From contig NZ_WRXO01000010.1 in NCBI RefSeq assembly GCF_009758125.1, positions 62,001-126,000 of the forward strand: a DNA stretch of 64,000 nucleotides, in the 5' to 3' direction. The position numbers were made by a program, and so were the translations under genes. Under the pieces are notes generated by a model. That model searched no databases. It worked only from the letters and a program-made list of their open reading frames with translations, and had not been told where the DNA came from. This document shows, in pieces, positions 9,473 through 17,304 of the stretch (positions within the stretch are counted from its first letter, which is position 1; each line of letters begins with the position of its first letter). The DNA is from Chitinophaga oryziterrae (GTDB lineage: Bacteria; Bacteroidota; Bacteroidia; Chitinophagales; Chitinophagaceae).

Positions 9473-9682
9473 TTATATCCTTTGTTTTCTTCTGAAATAA
9501 ATATAAACATCGTCCAGCTCTATCTGTTTAAGCTGGTATTCCAAATGGGTCTTTAAATCTACTGTCTCATCTTTGATCCTTTTGTACTGGTCCTTTAATA
9601 TCTCATACTGCGCAACAATCTCTTCTGCTGTAGCAGCATCACTCAGTTGCAGGATGCTATAGGCGCTTTCCTCATTTATCAT
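9473..9682 (-). CDS. Small hypothetical helical protein (69 aa)
   Basis: A 69-residue, charged, predicted all-helical protein beginning MINEESAYSILQL. The opening (YSILQLSDAATAEEI followed by YEILKDQYKRI) loosely resembles the first two helices of a J-domain, but no HPD motif is present. It is therefore at best a J-like relic and may be unrelated. It reads in the same direction as the SPFH gene. No function is assigned. Confidence 0.55.
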   Translation of the reverse strand: MINEESAYSILQLSDAATAEEIVAQYEILKDQYKRIKDETVDLKTHLEYQLKQIELDDVYIYFRRKQRI

Positions 9683-9778
9683 AGCAAGTAGGGTTATTTC
9701 ATCGAATCTTTTTCCTGAAAATGTCTTTCTAACGTTCGGTTAATGTTTCACTAAATTAGGGGAGATTAATTTTTGCTC

Positions 9779-9800
9779 AAATACCCAAGCTTGGGTATTT
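9779..9800. promoter_or_regulatory. 22-bp perfect palindrome, operator or terminator
   Basis: AAATACCCAAG is joined directly to its complement with no spacer, followed on the plus side by TT. It sits 40 bases after the stop of the PAS-LuxR gene and about 100 bases before the start of the small 69-aa gene (minus strand). With no loop bases and only three T residues on the minus side, it looks as much like a protein-binding site as a terminator. Confidence 0.45.
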
Positions 9801-9840
9801 TTCTGAAAACCGGGGGAAAAAGTCTTTAAACAATGTTAAA

Positions 9841-10545
9841 TTATTGATACCCGACCTTCCTCGCCAGCGCGATCAGCTCAGTAGTGTTTCTTACCTTTAA
9901 CTTCAGACGTATATTTTTCCGGTGGGTTTCTACGGTATAGCGGCTCAGGTTAAGTACCCCTGCTATTTCCTTATTATTCAACCCCTGTACGGTCAGCTTC
10001 AGTATTTCCATTTCCCGCGGCGTCAGTTTGTTCTGCAGGTCATCATTATGCCGGCGCAGTACATCCCGCATGGCTTCCGCCAGCTGGTCATTGGTATCCA
10101 TGGCCAGGGTAAGGTCCAGGAAAGCACAGATCACTTCTTTCACCTTCCCCTCTTCATCCCGGGTAAAAGGAATAGCCATCCCTACCAGCCAGCACCAGTC
10201 ATCGGTATCCCGTTTGCGGATACGTAATACCCCGCCAAAAAGGTTCTTATTTTCTTTAAAGGATTGCTGGGCTATCACCGCAAGATCAAAATCATCCGGA
10301 TGCATCACCCGCTGAAAAAAACCAAGGCCGAGTGCAGTTATCTCTGCCAGCTTATAACCTGTGGTATCTTCCATCCGCTTATTACACCAGTTCACGGTCT
10401 TAACGCTGTTCTCGTGGGTGTAAAGCATGGCCGGCACGTTATCCAGTATATTTTCAAGCCACTGGATGCGCGTCTTCAATAGTTCGTTTTCCTTCTGCAA
10501 GGAATTGAGGGAATAGTTCTGGCCCATGTCAGAGTCTGTCAACAT
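9841..10545 (-). CDS. PAS domain LuxR-type transcriptional regulator
   Basis: 234 residues. A short N-terminal helix (about 10-35) is followed by a PAS_3-type sensory domain (about 36-155, with the MHPDDFD and WCWLVGMAIPFTRD signatures) and a C-terminal LuxR/GerE helix-turn-helix (LTPREMEILKLTVQGLNNKEIAGVLNLS...TVETHRKNI). This is a one-component or kinase-less regulator; no receiver domain or cognate kinase is nearby. It is divergent from the superoxide dismutase gene across 264 bp, so it could act there, but nothing in the sequence proves this. Confidence 0.87.
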   Translation of the reverse strand: MLTDSDMGQNYSLNSLQKENELLKTRIQWLENILDNVPAMLYTHENSVKTVNWCNKRMEDTTGYKLAEITALGLGFFQRVMHPDDFDLAVIAQQSFKENKNLFGGVLRIRKRDTDDWCWLVGMAIPFTRDEEGKVKEVICAFLDLTLAMDTNDQLAEAMRDVLRRHNDDLQNKLTPREMEILKLTVQGLNNKEIAGVLNLSRYTVETHRKNIRLKLKVRNTTELIALARKVGYQ

Positions 10546-10732
10546 ACATTAAGTTTTATACAAACAATAGTTGAAATTGAATGGCAGGAGGTTTAAAACA
10601 AAGTAACCTTTACGTGTATACGAACCACAATGCGAGACTAAAGTTGTTATAACACTTAACGTAAATATAAAATAAAAAAGCATATATCCAACGCTTTTGG
10701 TACGTGAATTGGGCAGAAGTACCTATATGTGT

Positions 10733-10764
10733 TTTGATATTTACCTTATTAGGCAGTAAATTTG
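10733..10764 (+). promoter_or_regulatory. Bacteroidota-type promoter of sodA
   Basis: TTTG (10733-10736) is followed 20 nt later by TAAATTTG (10757-10764), matching the -33 TTTG and -7 TAnnTTTG boxes. The inferred start of transcription lies about 40 nt before the sodA ATG. Confidence 0.7.
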
Positions 10765-10809
10765 AACACTCTTTAAACACAATATTTTAAAACAATAAAA
10801 CATTAGGTT

Positions 10810-11415
10810 ATGGCATTTACACTTCCGAGCTTACCGTATGCACATGATGCACTGGAGCCTCATATCGATAAACTGACAATGGAGATTCATCACGGTAAGC
10901 ACCACCAGGCTTATGTAGACAACCTGAACAAGGCTGTTGCCGGTACAGAGAACGAGAACAAATCTCTGGAAGAACTGGTAGCTGCGGCTGGTAAAATAAG
11001 CCCTGCTGTAAGGAATAACGGTGGCGGTCACTGGAATCACAGTTTCTTCTGGGCTATCCTCGCTCCTAACGCAGGTGGCGAACCTAAAGGCAAACTGGCA
11101 GACGCAATCAAGAGCATCTTCGGTTCTTTCGATGAATTCAAAGAAAAACTGAACACAGCAGGTACTACCCGCTTCGGTTCAGGCTGGGCATGGCTGATCG
11201 TAAAAGATGGCAAACTGGAAATTACTTCCACTCCTAACCAGGACAATCCACTGATGGATGTTGCTGAAGTAAAAGGTACTCCTATCTTAGGCGTAGACGT
11301 ATGGGAACATGCTTACTACCTGAAATATCAGAACCGCCGTCCGGAATACCTGAAAGCATTCTGGAACGTTGTTAACTGGGATGCAGTTAGCAAGCATTAC
11401 GAAGCAGCAGTATAA
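10810..11415 (+). CDS. sodA: Superoxide dismutase (Fe/Mn family)
   Basis: A 201-residue dismutase of superoxide with all four metal ligands: His27 (MEIHHGKHHQAY), His77 (HWNHSFFW), Asp163 and His167 (DVWEHAYYLKYQNRRPEY). The GGHWNHSFFW context and the STPNQDNPLM segment are closer to Mn-type or cambialistic enzymes than to classic Fe-SOD. Metal preference cannot be settled by reading. There is no signal peptide, so it is cytoplasmic. The gene is a single-gene unit with a recognisable promoter upstream and a strong terminator downstream. Confidence 0.95.
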   Translation: MAFTLPSLPYAHDALEPHIDKLTMEIHHGKHHQAYVDNLNKAVAGTENENKSLEELVAAAGKISPAVRNNGGGHWNHSFFWAILAPNAGGEPKGKLADAIKSIFGSFDEFKEKLNTAGTTRFGSGWAWLIVKDGKLEITSTPNQDNPLMDVAEVKGTPILGVDVWEHAYYLKYQNRRPEYLKAFWNVVNWDAVSKHYEAAV

Positions 11416-11426
11416 TTACTGATGAT

Positions 11427-11476
11427 AAAAAAAGAAAGGGTGTATCATGAATCATGATACACCCTTTCTTTTTTTA
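11427..11476. terminator. Bidirectional terminator between sodA and the DUF1080 gene
   Basis: A long stem opens with A7 and closes with T7 around GAAAGGGTGTATCATG and its complement. It serves convergent genes on both sides. Its GGGTGTATCA stem core recurs at 13881-13907. Confidence 0.92.
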
Positions 11477-11485
11477 TCTATACTA

Positions 11486-12283
11486 TTAAAGCTGCTTGAT
11501 CTTCACATTCCTGAACCAGGCCTCACTGCCATGGTCCTGTAAATCTATATGCCCTTTCTTCGTAGCTCCATAACCTTTAGCATCCTTCCATTTTCCTGCT
11601 TCTTTTGCTTTCTTCCACTCCGGAGAGCCTATCTCATACTCGGCAGTTTTCTGCCCGTTCAGCCAGTGTTCCACATGCCCTTTGTTCACAATGATCTTTG
11701 CATGATTCCACTCACCTATTGGCTTGGCGGCGGCTACCAGTGGTGCGCTCATCGCATAGTTAGCGCCTGTCTTCTGCCAGCCTTCCAGTTTCTCAGGGAA
11801 GTTCTCATCATCTATCAGCTGGTACTCAGGACCACTCAGATAAGCGGCATCAAACTCTTCGGATGCCAGGTATATAATACCACTGTTCCCTTTCGGGGAC
11901 ATCTTCCAGTCGAGTTCTAACTCGAAATTATCAAATGTATCATTGCTTGTAAGGTCTGCACGCTTATCACTCTTATCCTTCTCACTTCCCAGGCAATGTA
12001 AAATGCCCTCTTCTGCTACCCATCCACTGGAAGTTTTGCCTTTATAGATATGCCATCCATCCAGGTTCTTTCCATTGAATAACAATTTCCATCCTTCGGA
12101 TTTCTCTGCATCCGTCAACGTATTGGCAGTGCTGTCAGCAACAATTTCTGTAGCCTGTACAGCATCTTCTTTTTTAACAGTAGCCGTTGTATCTTCTTTA
12201 GAAGCCGTACTATTACCACCATTACAGGATATAACAGCTATAGCCATTACCGATAGAGCAGGAAAAAATAATTTCTTCATCAT
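11486..12283 (-). CDS. DUF1080 (3-keto-disaccharide hydrolase family) lipoprotein
   Basis: 265 residues with a lipoprotein signal peptide (MMKKLFFPALSVMAIAVISC, lipid-attached Cys at residue 20), an Ala/Thr/Glu-rich linker, then a DUF1080 concanavalin-like domain from about residue 60 (GWKLLFNGKNLDGWHIYKG, and C-terminal GHIDLQDHGSEAWFRNVKIK). Family members bind or hydrolyse oxidised sugars; some cleave 3-keto-glycosides. The gene lies 11 bases after a Gfo/Idh/MocA oxidoreductase. The pair fits a pathway in which a sugar is oxidised at C3 and then cleaved, but this is inference. Confidence 0.87.
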   Translation of the reverse strand: MMKKLFFPALSVMAIAVISCNGGNSTASKEDTTATVKKEDAVQATEIVADSTANTLTDAEKSEGWKLLFNGKNLDGWHIYKGKTSSGWVAEEGILHCLGSEKDKSDKRADLTSNDTFDNFELELDWKMSPKGNSGIIYLASEEFDAAYLSGPEYQLIDDENFPEKLEGWQKTGANYAMSAPLVAAAKPIGEWNHAKIIVNKGHVEHWLNGQKTAEYEIGSPEWKKAKEAGKWKDAKGYGATKKGHIDLQDHGSEAWFRNVKIKQL

Positions 12284-12294
12284 GATTATCGTTT

Positions 12295-13677
12295 TTATTT
12301 ATTGATCGTTTTCAGATTCTTTGGGTCCCATTGCATGATCCTGTTCTGGAAATAACTATCGTTACACAACAACGCCGGCGCTGCTGCACGATACCCGAAC
12401 AAAGCATCTTCATGTACTTTACCACCTGTTCTCATAGCTGTAAAAAGATTATAGAAGTGATCAAAGTGTGCGCCCTTGTATCCCTCTTCTGCGGCATATT
12501 CCATCTTCTCCGGAGGCAGCATATCTTTTCTCTCATACACATACTGTTTACCACTGTCCACATCTTTTTTACTTTGCAGCAAAGGATCATCAGTGGCCGC
12601 ATACGCCTTGTTACGGTACAGCGTTACCTTATCCCATTCTACCGTCATAGATCCCTCACTTCCCACCATACGCAGGTAGTTGGTACCACCGGTGCCATCT
12701 ACAAAATTCACACGCAAAGAAAGATTGAAAGCGGGGTGTATTTCGGTCTCAGGATAATCAAACATACCCAGCATAATATCCGGTACTTCCCGCCCGTCTT
12801 TCCAGTAACGAAGTCCACCGGTTGCCATGATCTTCTCCGGACCAATAGACCCTGTTACAAAATGCAGACTTGAAAACAGGTGTACGAACAAATCGCCGGA
12901 TACACCAGTACCATAGTCTTTATAATTACGCCAGCGGAAAAAACGCAACGGATCAAATTCACGCTTGGGCGCATGCGCCAGGTAAGCGTCCCAGTCAACC
13001 GTTTTGGTAGAAGCATCCGCGGGAATGGGATACTGCCATGCTCCAAACGGAGACATACGCGCCCAGAAACCTTCTGCATAATTCAGTTTACCAATAGCGC
13101 CGTCCTTCAGTAATTGCTTCGCCTTCTCATTGCCCAGGGAACTCATGCCCTGGCTTCCCACCTGGAATACGACCTTCCCGTTCCGCTGCTGGGCATCCAC
13201 CACAGCAGGGCCTTCCGTAATATCATGCACCATAGGCTTCTCGCAATACACGGATTTGCCTTTGTTCATAGCGGCCACAGAAATGTCTTTATGCCAGAAA
13301 TCAGGTGTGGCAATGATCACCGCATCCACATCTTTCCGTTCAAGGATTTCCCGGTAATCACGGGTGGTATAAATATCACTGCCCCATTTCTTCTTCGCAT
13401 CTGCCAGTCGTCCATCATACAGATCGCAGGCTGCTATCAGCTTTACGCCCGGTACGGTGATGGCCGTATTGGTATCAGATGTTCCCATCCCTCCTGCCCC
13501 GATCAGTGCTATCTGGATCTGATCATTTGCACTATACTTTTCCTTTACACGGGTCAGTAAGCTTCGCTGTTTATCTGCAGCGGTCAGAATGTTGGGTAAT
13601 AAAGAGGCTCCTACTACTCCCTTGGCCAGTTTGGTGATAAATCCCCTGCGGGAATTGCGGTTAGAATTTTCAGGCAT
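12295..13677 (-). CDS. Gfo/Idh/MocA family oxidoreductase with Tat signal
   Basis: 460 residues. The N-terminus carries a twin-arginine motif (NSRRGFITKLAKG) and a hydrophobic stretch. The Rossmann NAD(P) fold follows (IALIGAGGMGTSD), with the EKP motif (YCEKPMVHD) and the family C-terminal domain, including a GDLFVHLFSS segment that could supply the catalytic His. Such exported, Tat-type oxidoreductases usually keep a tightly bound cofactor and act on sugars or cyclitols. It is co-transcribed with the DUF1080 gene downstream. The substrate is unknown. Confidence 0.9.
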   Translation of the reverse strand: MPENSNRNSRRGFITKLAKGVVGASLLPNILTAADKQRSLLTRVKEKYSANDQIQIALIGAGGMGTSDTNTAITVPGVKLIAACDLYDGRLADAKKKWGSDIYTTRDYREILERKDVDAVIIATPDFWHKDISVAAMNKGKSVYCEKPMVHDITEGPAVVDAQQRNGKVVFQVGSQGMSSLGNEKAKQLLKDGAIGKLNYAEGFWARMSPFGAWQYPIPADASTKTVDWDAYLAHAPKREFDPLRFFRWRNYKDYGTGVSGDLFVHLFSSLHFVTGSIGPEKIMATGGLRYWKDGREVPDIMLGMFDYPETEIHPAFNLSLRVNFVDGTGGTNYLRMVGSEGSMTVEWDKVTLYRNKAYAATDDPLLQSKKDVDSGKQYVYERKDMLPPEKMEYAAEEGYKGAHFDHFYNLFTAMRTGGKVHEDALFGYRAAAPALLCNDSYFQNRIMQWDPKNLKTINK

Positions 13678-13880
13678 GCTACTTAGTTTAGTTTACAATA
13701 ACGTGATGGTAGGTCGAGAACTTTAATTTATAATTAAAATGCGGGAAATCATAATTATAGCCGTAAACATAATTGGCTAACGGAAATTTTTTAATGTATT
13801 CCAATACCTGAAATAGGTCCTGATCTTGTTCCTGTTCTATTCCTCTTTGCATAAATCAGGTTCCCAAATCCATAAAAAAA

Positions 13881-13907
13881 GGGTGTATCAAGATAAATGA
13901 TACACCC
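13881..13907 (-). terminator. Terminator of ctpA
   Basis: A 10-bp stem GGGTGTATCA/TGATACACCC has a 7-nt loop and is followed on the minus strand by T7. It lies 26 bases beyond the ctpA stop codon. Stem and overall length match the hairpin core at 11437-11463. Confidence 0.88.
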
Positions 13908-13932
13908 CTGATATTTTTACACAGATAATAAT

Positions 13933-15600
13933 CTACTGTAGTAATTTCTGATAACGATCAGGCTGATGTAATACAGCCACTGCTTCATTCACTTCATTAT
14001 CTGTAGTTAAAGACTTTTCTATACGTCCTCTCTGCAGATAATAACGGTTCACAATCTCTTCTTCCAGCAGGTGTTTGATCTCTACTTTATTTTTCAACAG
14101 GTCCTGTTTCTTATCATGTTTCATTTTCTGTTGCAATGCATCAAATTCCTTTGCCACTGCATCATAATATTTCTCTTTACGGGCCGTATTCTGGAAACTT
14201 TCCAGGGCTTCTTCACTACGGGTTTTATAACTGTAGTTACGTCCGTCCAGGTAATGCATAAAATCAGAGAAATCATCTTCGCTCAGAGAGAACTTCCCGG
14301 CAGCAGCAATACTGGGATGCTGGTAATAATACTGTGTAGCATAATCGAATATGTACAACTTGCGGATAAGTGTCACAGCTACCTGGCTCAGCAAAGTAGG
14401 GTCCACCACATCATCCGGTTCTATACCGCCACCATCTTTTACTTTACGGCCTGCGGCAGTAGTAAAGGCACGGCGCATGGAATCAGGTACTATTTCAGCT
14501 TCTCCCTCTTCACTTCTGTGAGAGTAGTCAATCGCCTGTATGCAACGGCCACTTGGCGTATAATATTTGGCAGTAGTCACTTTCAGCTTCGCATTATAAG
14601 GAAGTGGGCGGGTAGTTTGTACCAGTCCCTTACCAAAAGAACGCTGCCCTACAATCACCCCACGGTCCAGGTCCTGTACGGCCCCTGCCACGATTTCTGA
14701 TGCAGAGGCAGAGGAACGGTTGGTCAGTACTACCAGCGGAATCCTGGCGTCTACTGCAGCATCTTCTGTTCTATAGTCCCGGTCCCAGTTCTTTACTTTT
14801 CCTTTGGTACTTACAATCAGTTTATTCTTGTCTACAAAGATATTGGCCACCAGCACCGCTTCATCCAGCAATCCCCCCGGGTTTCCCCTAAGGTCCAGGA
14901 TCATGCCTTTCATACCGGGGTGGTCTTTTTTCAGGTCTTCGAAAGACTTCTGAACAGCTTCCCCGCTGTTTTCAGTGAATTGGGTCATACGGATATAGCC
15001 GATGTCGTTCCCGGTCATACCGGCATAACTCACCGGCCGCACATTAATTTCTTCACGTAATATCTTCTTCGCTGTTTCTTCTCCTGTTACCGGGTTCTTT
15101 AACACCATCTCCAGGGGAGTACCCGGCACGCCTTTCAGCAGGTGACTGATCTCGTCCTGGTCCATTCCCTGTGCTTTTTTCCCGTCCAGGGATACAATGA
15201 TATCTCCTGGTCGGGCCCCTGCCTTATGCATAGGACTTCCTTCATAAATATCCGTGATCACGGTACGGCCGCTGTCTGTATTTACAGAAACACCTACGCC
15301 TCCATATTTGCCGGTAGCCATGAACTTCAGTTCGTCCAGGTTTTCTTCCGGGATAAAGTCGGTATACGGGTCCGTTTCTTCCAGCATGGCATCTATTCCT
15401 TTATGCATGAGTTTCTCCGGCGGCAGATCGTCCACATAATAGGTATTCAGCTCCCTGTAAAAGGCGGCAAAAATGTCGAGGTTCTTGGCGATCTCAAAGT
15501 ATTTGTCCTTGTCACTGTAAGCCTTGATACTGGTCCCGGCTACTACGATCAGCAGCACGACCAACACTACCCTTCCCTTTCTTTGAAAAAATGAACGCAT
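13933..15600 (-). CDS. S41 family C-terminal processing peptidase (CtpA/Prc-like)
   Basis: 555 residues. An N-terminal membrane anchor or signal (VVLVVLLIVVAGTSIKA) is followed by a PDZ domain (about 80-170, YGGVGVSVN...GDIIVSLDGKKAQGM) and the S41 protease domain with the Ser/Lys dyad region (SSASASEIVAGAVQDLDRG and GQRSFGKGLVQ). A helical C-terminal region of about 150 residues follows. These proteases trim or degrade periplasmic proteins from their C-termini. The gene follows yidD on the minus strand at 64 bases, at the end of an rpmH-rnpA-yidD group. Confidence 0.92.
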   Translation of the reverse strand: MRSFFQRKGRVVLVVLLIVVAGTSIKAYSDKDKYFEIAKNLDIFAAFYRELNTYYVDDLPPEKLMHKGIDAMLEETDPYTDFIPEENLDELKFMATGKYGGVGVSVNTDSGRTVITDIYEGSPMHKAGARPGDIIVSLDGKKAQGMDQDEISHLLKGVPGTPLEMVLKNPVTGEETAKKILREEINVRPVSYAGMTGNDIGYIRMTQFTENSGEAVQKSFEDLKKDHPGMKGMILDLRGNPGGLLDEAVLVANIFVDKNKLIVSTKGKVKNWDRDYRTEDAAVDARIPLVVLTNRSSASASEIVAGAVQDLDRGVIVGQRSFGKGLVQTTRPLPYNAKLKVTTAKYYTPSGRCIQAIDYSHRSEEGEAEIVPDSMRRAFTTAAGRKVKDGGGIEPDDVVDPTLLSQVAVTLIRKLYIFDYATQYYYQHPSIAAAGKFSLSEDDFSDFMHYLDGRNYSYKTRSEEALESFQNTARKEKYYDAVAKEFDALQQKMKHDKKQDLLKNKVEIKHLLEEEIVNRYYLQRGRIEKSLTTDNEVNEAVAVLHQPDRYQKLLQ

Positions 15601-15664
15601 AGGTAAAAGTTAAATTAATAAGCTACTGTAAGCTACAAGTTAATTGAGAATCAGAAAAGTTAAA

Positions 15665-15883
15665 TTAAGGCACAGGATCATGCCCATGTCCACCCCAGGG
15701 ATGGCAGGAAAGGAAGCGTTTGAGGGTCAGATAGCCTCCTTTGAATATTCCGTGCTTTTTAAGGGCTTCTATGCCATATTGAGAGCAGGTAGGGGTATAC
15801 CGGCATTTGTTACCCAGCAAAGGTGAAATAAACCATTGGTAGATCCTGATAAGGAAGATGAACGGGTAACTGAAGATCTTCAT
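15665..15883 (-). CDS. yidD: YidD membrane protein insertion efficiency factor
   Basis: A 72-residue protein with the YidD signature: hydrophobic N-terminus (FIFLIRIYQWFISPLLG), conserved Cys-rich core (CRYTPTCSQYGIEALKKHG) and the C-terminal SCHPWGGHGHDPVP. It assists YidC-dependent insertion of membrane proteins at the inner membrane. Its start overlaps the rnpA stop by 4 bases, and the order rpmH-rnpA-yidD is the conserved bacterial one. yidC is not adjacent here. Confidence 0.95.
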   Translation of the reverse strand: MKIFSYPFIFLIRIYQWFISPLLGNKCRYTPTCSQYGIEALKKHGIFKGGYLTLKRFLSCHPWGGHGHDPVP

Positions 15884-16296
15884 AATGCCGGTTTATCTGG
15901 CAAGGCCAGTTTAAGCACTTCTTTCTCGAGCTTCTTTAAAATTACGGAAACTTTCTCCTGTAAGAGGGGGTAAGGAGCTATTTTCTTATCTGTATAGATA
16001 AAGAAAATGGCCAGCTGGCAGGAGTGTTCAGCCAGGTAGTCATAAAAAGGCTGTTTTTGCAGACGCCAGCACTCACGTGTAAGCCGCTTTACGCGGTTAC
16101 GGTCTACTGCATGAGGGAACCGCTTCGTAGAAACAGTAAAGCCTGCCTGGGCGGGATATTTACTGCCAGGGTGATCTACCCGCATAAAAAGTACACGGTA
16201 GGGAAAAACAGAAAACGCTTTTCCTTCCCGAAAAAGCGTTTCAATGAGTTTTCTGCTTTTTAACCTTTCTTCTGTGTTAAAAGAATAAGTTTTTAT
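15880..16296 (-). CDS. rnpA: Ribonuclease P protein component, apparently with a non-ATG start
   Basis: The protein subunit of RNase P, which matures tRNA 5' ends. The RNR signature region reads HAVDRNRVKRLTRECWR. The first in-frame ATG (16185) would give only 101 residues and remove the conserved N-terminal part. The frame continues upstream with clear RnpA sequence (EERLKSRKLIETLFREGKAF, then VFPYRVLFM) back to a stop at about 16310, with no ATG, GTG or TTG in frame. An ATA at 16294-16296, followed by AAA ACT TAT TCT, gives a 138-residue protein beginning (M)KTYSFNTEERL, the usual RnpA layout. I annotate that start provisionally; a base error upstream is the alternative. It overlaps yidD by 4 bases. 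Confidence 0.8.
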   Translation of the reverse strand: MKTYSFNTEERLKSRKLIETLFREGKAFSVFPYRVLFMRVDHPGSKYPAQAGFTVSTKRFPHAVDRNRVKRLTRECWRLQKQPFYDYLAEHSCQLAIFFIYTDKKIAPYPLLQEKVSVILKKLEKEVLKLALPDKPAL

Positions 16297-16399
16297 GGCA
16301 AGTCTGATTTATCAACCCAATAGCGATACAATTCCTTCTATCAAGATCCAGCCTCAAAGCCTGCCAGCAACTATGTGCTATGCAGTGACGGGGCTGATC

Positions 16400-16555
16400 T
16401 TATTTCAGCTTCCGCTCGTCAGAAACAGTTAATTTCTTACGTCCTTTAGCTCTGCGGGAAGCTAATACTTTACGGCCGTTAGCAGTTTCCATTCTCTTTC
16501 TAAAACCATGAACGCTCTTTCTGCGTCTGTTGTGCGGTTGAAAAGTACGTTTCAT
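16400..16555 (-). CDS. rpmH: 50S ribosomal protein L34
   Basis: A 51-residue, very basic protein beginning MKRTFQPHNRRRKSVHGF and containing the L34 signature (RMETANGRKVLASRRAKGRKK). It is part of the large ribosomal subunit. The C-terminus (LTVSDERKLK) is slightly longer than in E. coli, as in other Bacteroidota. It is first in the rpmH-rnpA-yidD order; rnpA follows after about 100 bases. Confidence 0.97.
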   Translation of the reverse strand: MKRTFQPHNRRRKSVHGFRKRMETANGRKVLASRRAKGRKKLTVSDERKLK

Positions 16556-16630
16556 TTTAATATTTTGTTTTTACCTGTACTATACTAAACACTTTCCCGT
16601 TTTGCGGAAGCCTGTTTTTAAAACGGAAGG

Positions 16631-16660
16631 CAAAGGTAGGGAAAAATCTGAAAAAGCAAA
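16631..16660 (-). promoter_or_regulatory. Predicted promoter of the rpmH operon
   Basis: On the minus strand TTTG (16660-16657) is followed 18 nt later by TACCTTTG (16638-16631), close to the Bacteroidota -33/-7 consensus. It would give an rpmH leader of about 70 nt. Confidence 0.6.
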
Positions 16661-16677
16661 GGGGAATTTAAAAAAAT

Positions 16678-16701
16678 TGCCCCGGCTTTAATACCGGGGC
16701 A
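16678..16701 (-). terminator. Terminator of the bamA-skp operon
   Basis: An 8-bp GC-rich stem (TGCCCCGG/CCGGGGCA) with an 8-nt loop is followed on the minus strand by AATTTTTTT. It lies about 33 bases after the stop of the last skp gene. Confidence 0.88.
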
Positions 16702-16733
16702 TATTTAATACAATTATTTACGGGATTACCGGA

Positions 16734-17243
16734 TTACTTGATACCCAGCTTAATTTTCACAGCAGGAGCCAGATCATCGCTTGCCGGAGATACCAGCAAT
16801 ACACCTGCTGAGCTGTCCAGTACATAAGCATAACCTTTTTCCTTAGCTACATCTTCGATCGCTTTACGGGCTTTATCGTAGATCGGTTTCAGGATTTCCT
16901 GACGTTTAGCTTCGATCTTCTGCTGAGCAGACTCCTGGTAGTCCTGGATGTTCTTCTGTGCAGTCTGAATCTCTTTACCCTTAATTTCTTTCATATTGTC
17001 GGTCATGCTGGCCGCACTTGCGTCAAATTCTTTCAGTTTTTTCTGGTACTCATCAATCAACCCTTTACCATCTTTATCCAGTTCTTCTGCATACGCCTGC
17101 AGAGATTTCTGCGCTGTCTGCGCTTCAGGCATTGTTTCAATCAGTGCCTGTGCATTAATGTGTCCTACTTTGGACTGTGCCATTGCATTTACGCTGAACA
17201 ATCCTGAAACTGTCACAAAAGCGATAATTACATACTTCTTCAT
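16734..17243 (-). CDS. OmpH/Skp family periplasmic chaperone (second copy)
   Basis: 169 residues. A signal peptide (MKKYVIIAFVTVSGLFSVNAMAQ) precedes the Skp/OmpH core: the N-terminal strand KVGHINAQALIETMPEAQ, a long charged coiled coil (about 45-125), and the returning C-terminal strand (YAYVLDSSAGVLLVSP). Skp trimers hold unfolded outer membrane proteins for delivery to BamA. It lies 61 bases after a paralogue of similar length, and both follow bamA. Confidence 0.92.
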   Translation of the reverse strand: MKKYVIIAFVTVSGLFSVNAMAQSKVGHINAQALIETMPEAQTAQKSLQAYAEELDKDGKGLIDEYQKKLKEFDASAASMTDNMKEIKGKEIQTAQKNIQDYQESAQQKIEAKRQEILKPIYDKARKAIEDVAKEKGYAYVLDSSAGVLLVSPASDDLAPAVKIKLGIK

Positions 17244-17304
17244 GATGTTGTCTGTGTTTAAAAAATTTTGATACTAAAACTAAGGTTTAAAATGGTATAA
17301 AGGT

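Noticed and set aside
16400..16555. rpmH-rnpA-yidD as a marker of oriC
   Set aside because: In many bacteria this group lies by dnaA, but here it is followed by ctpA with no dnaA, so no origin is claimed.
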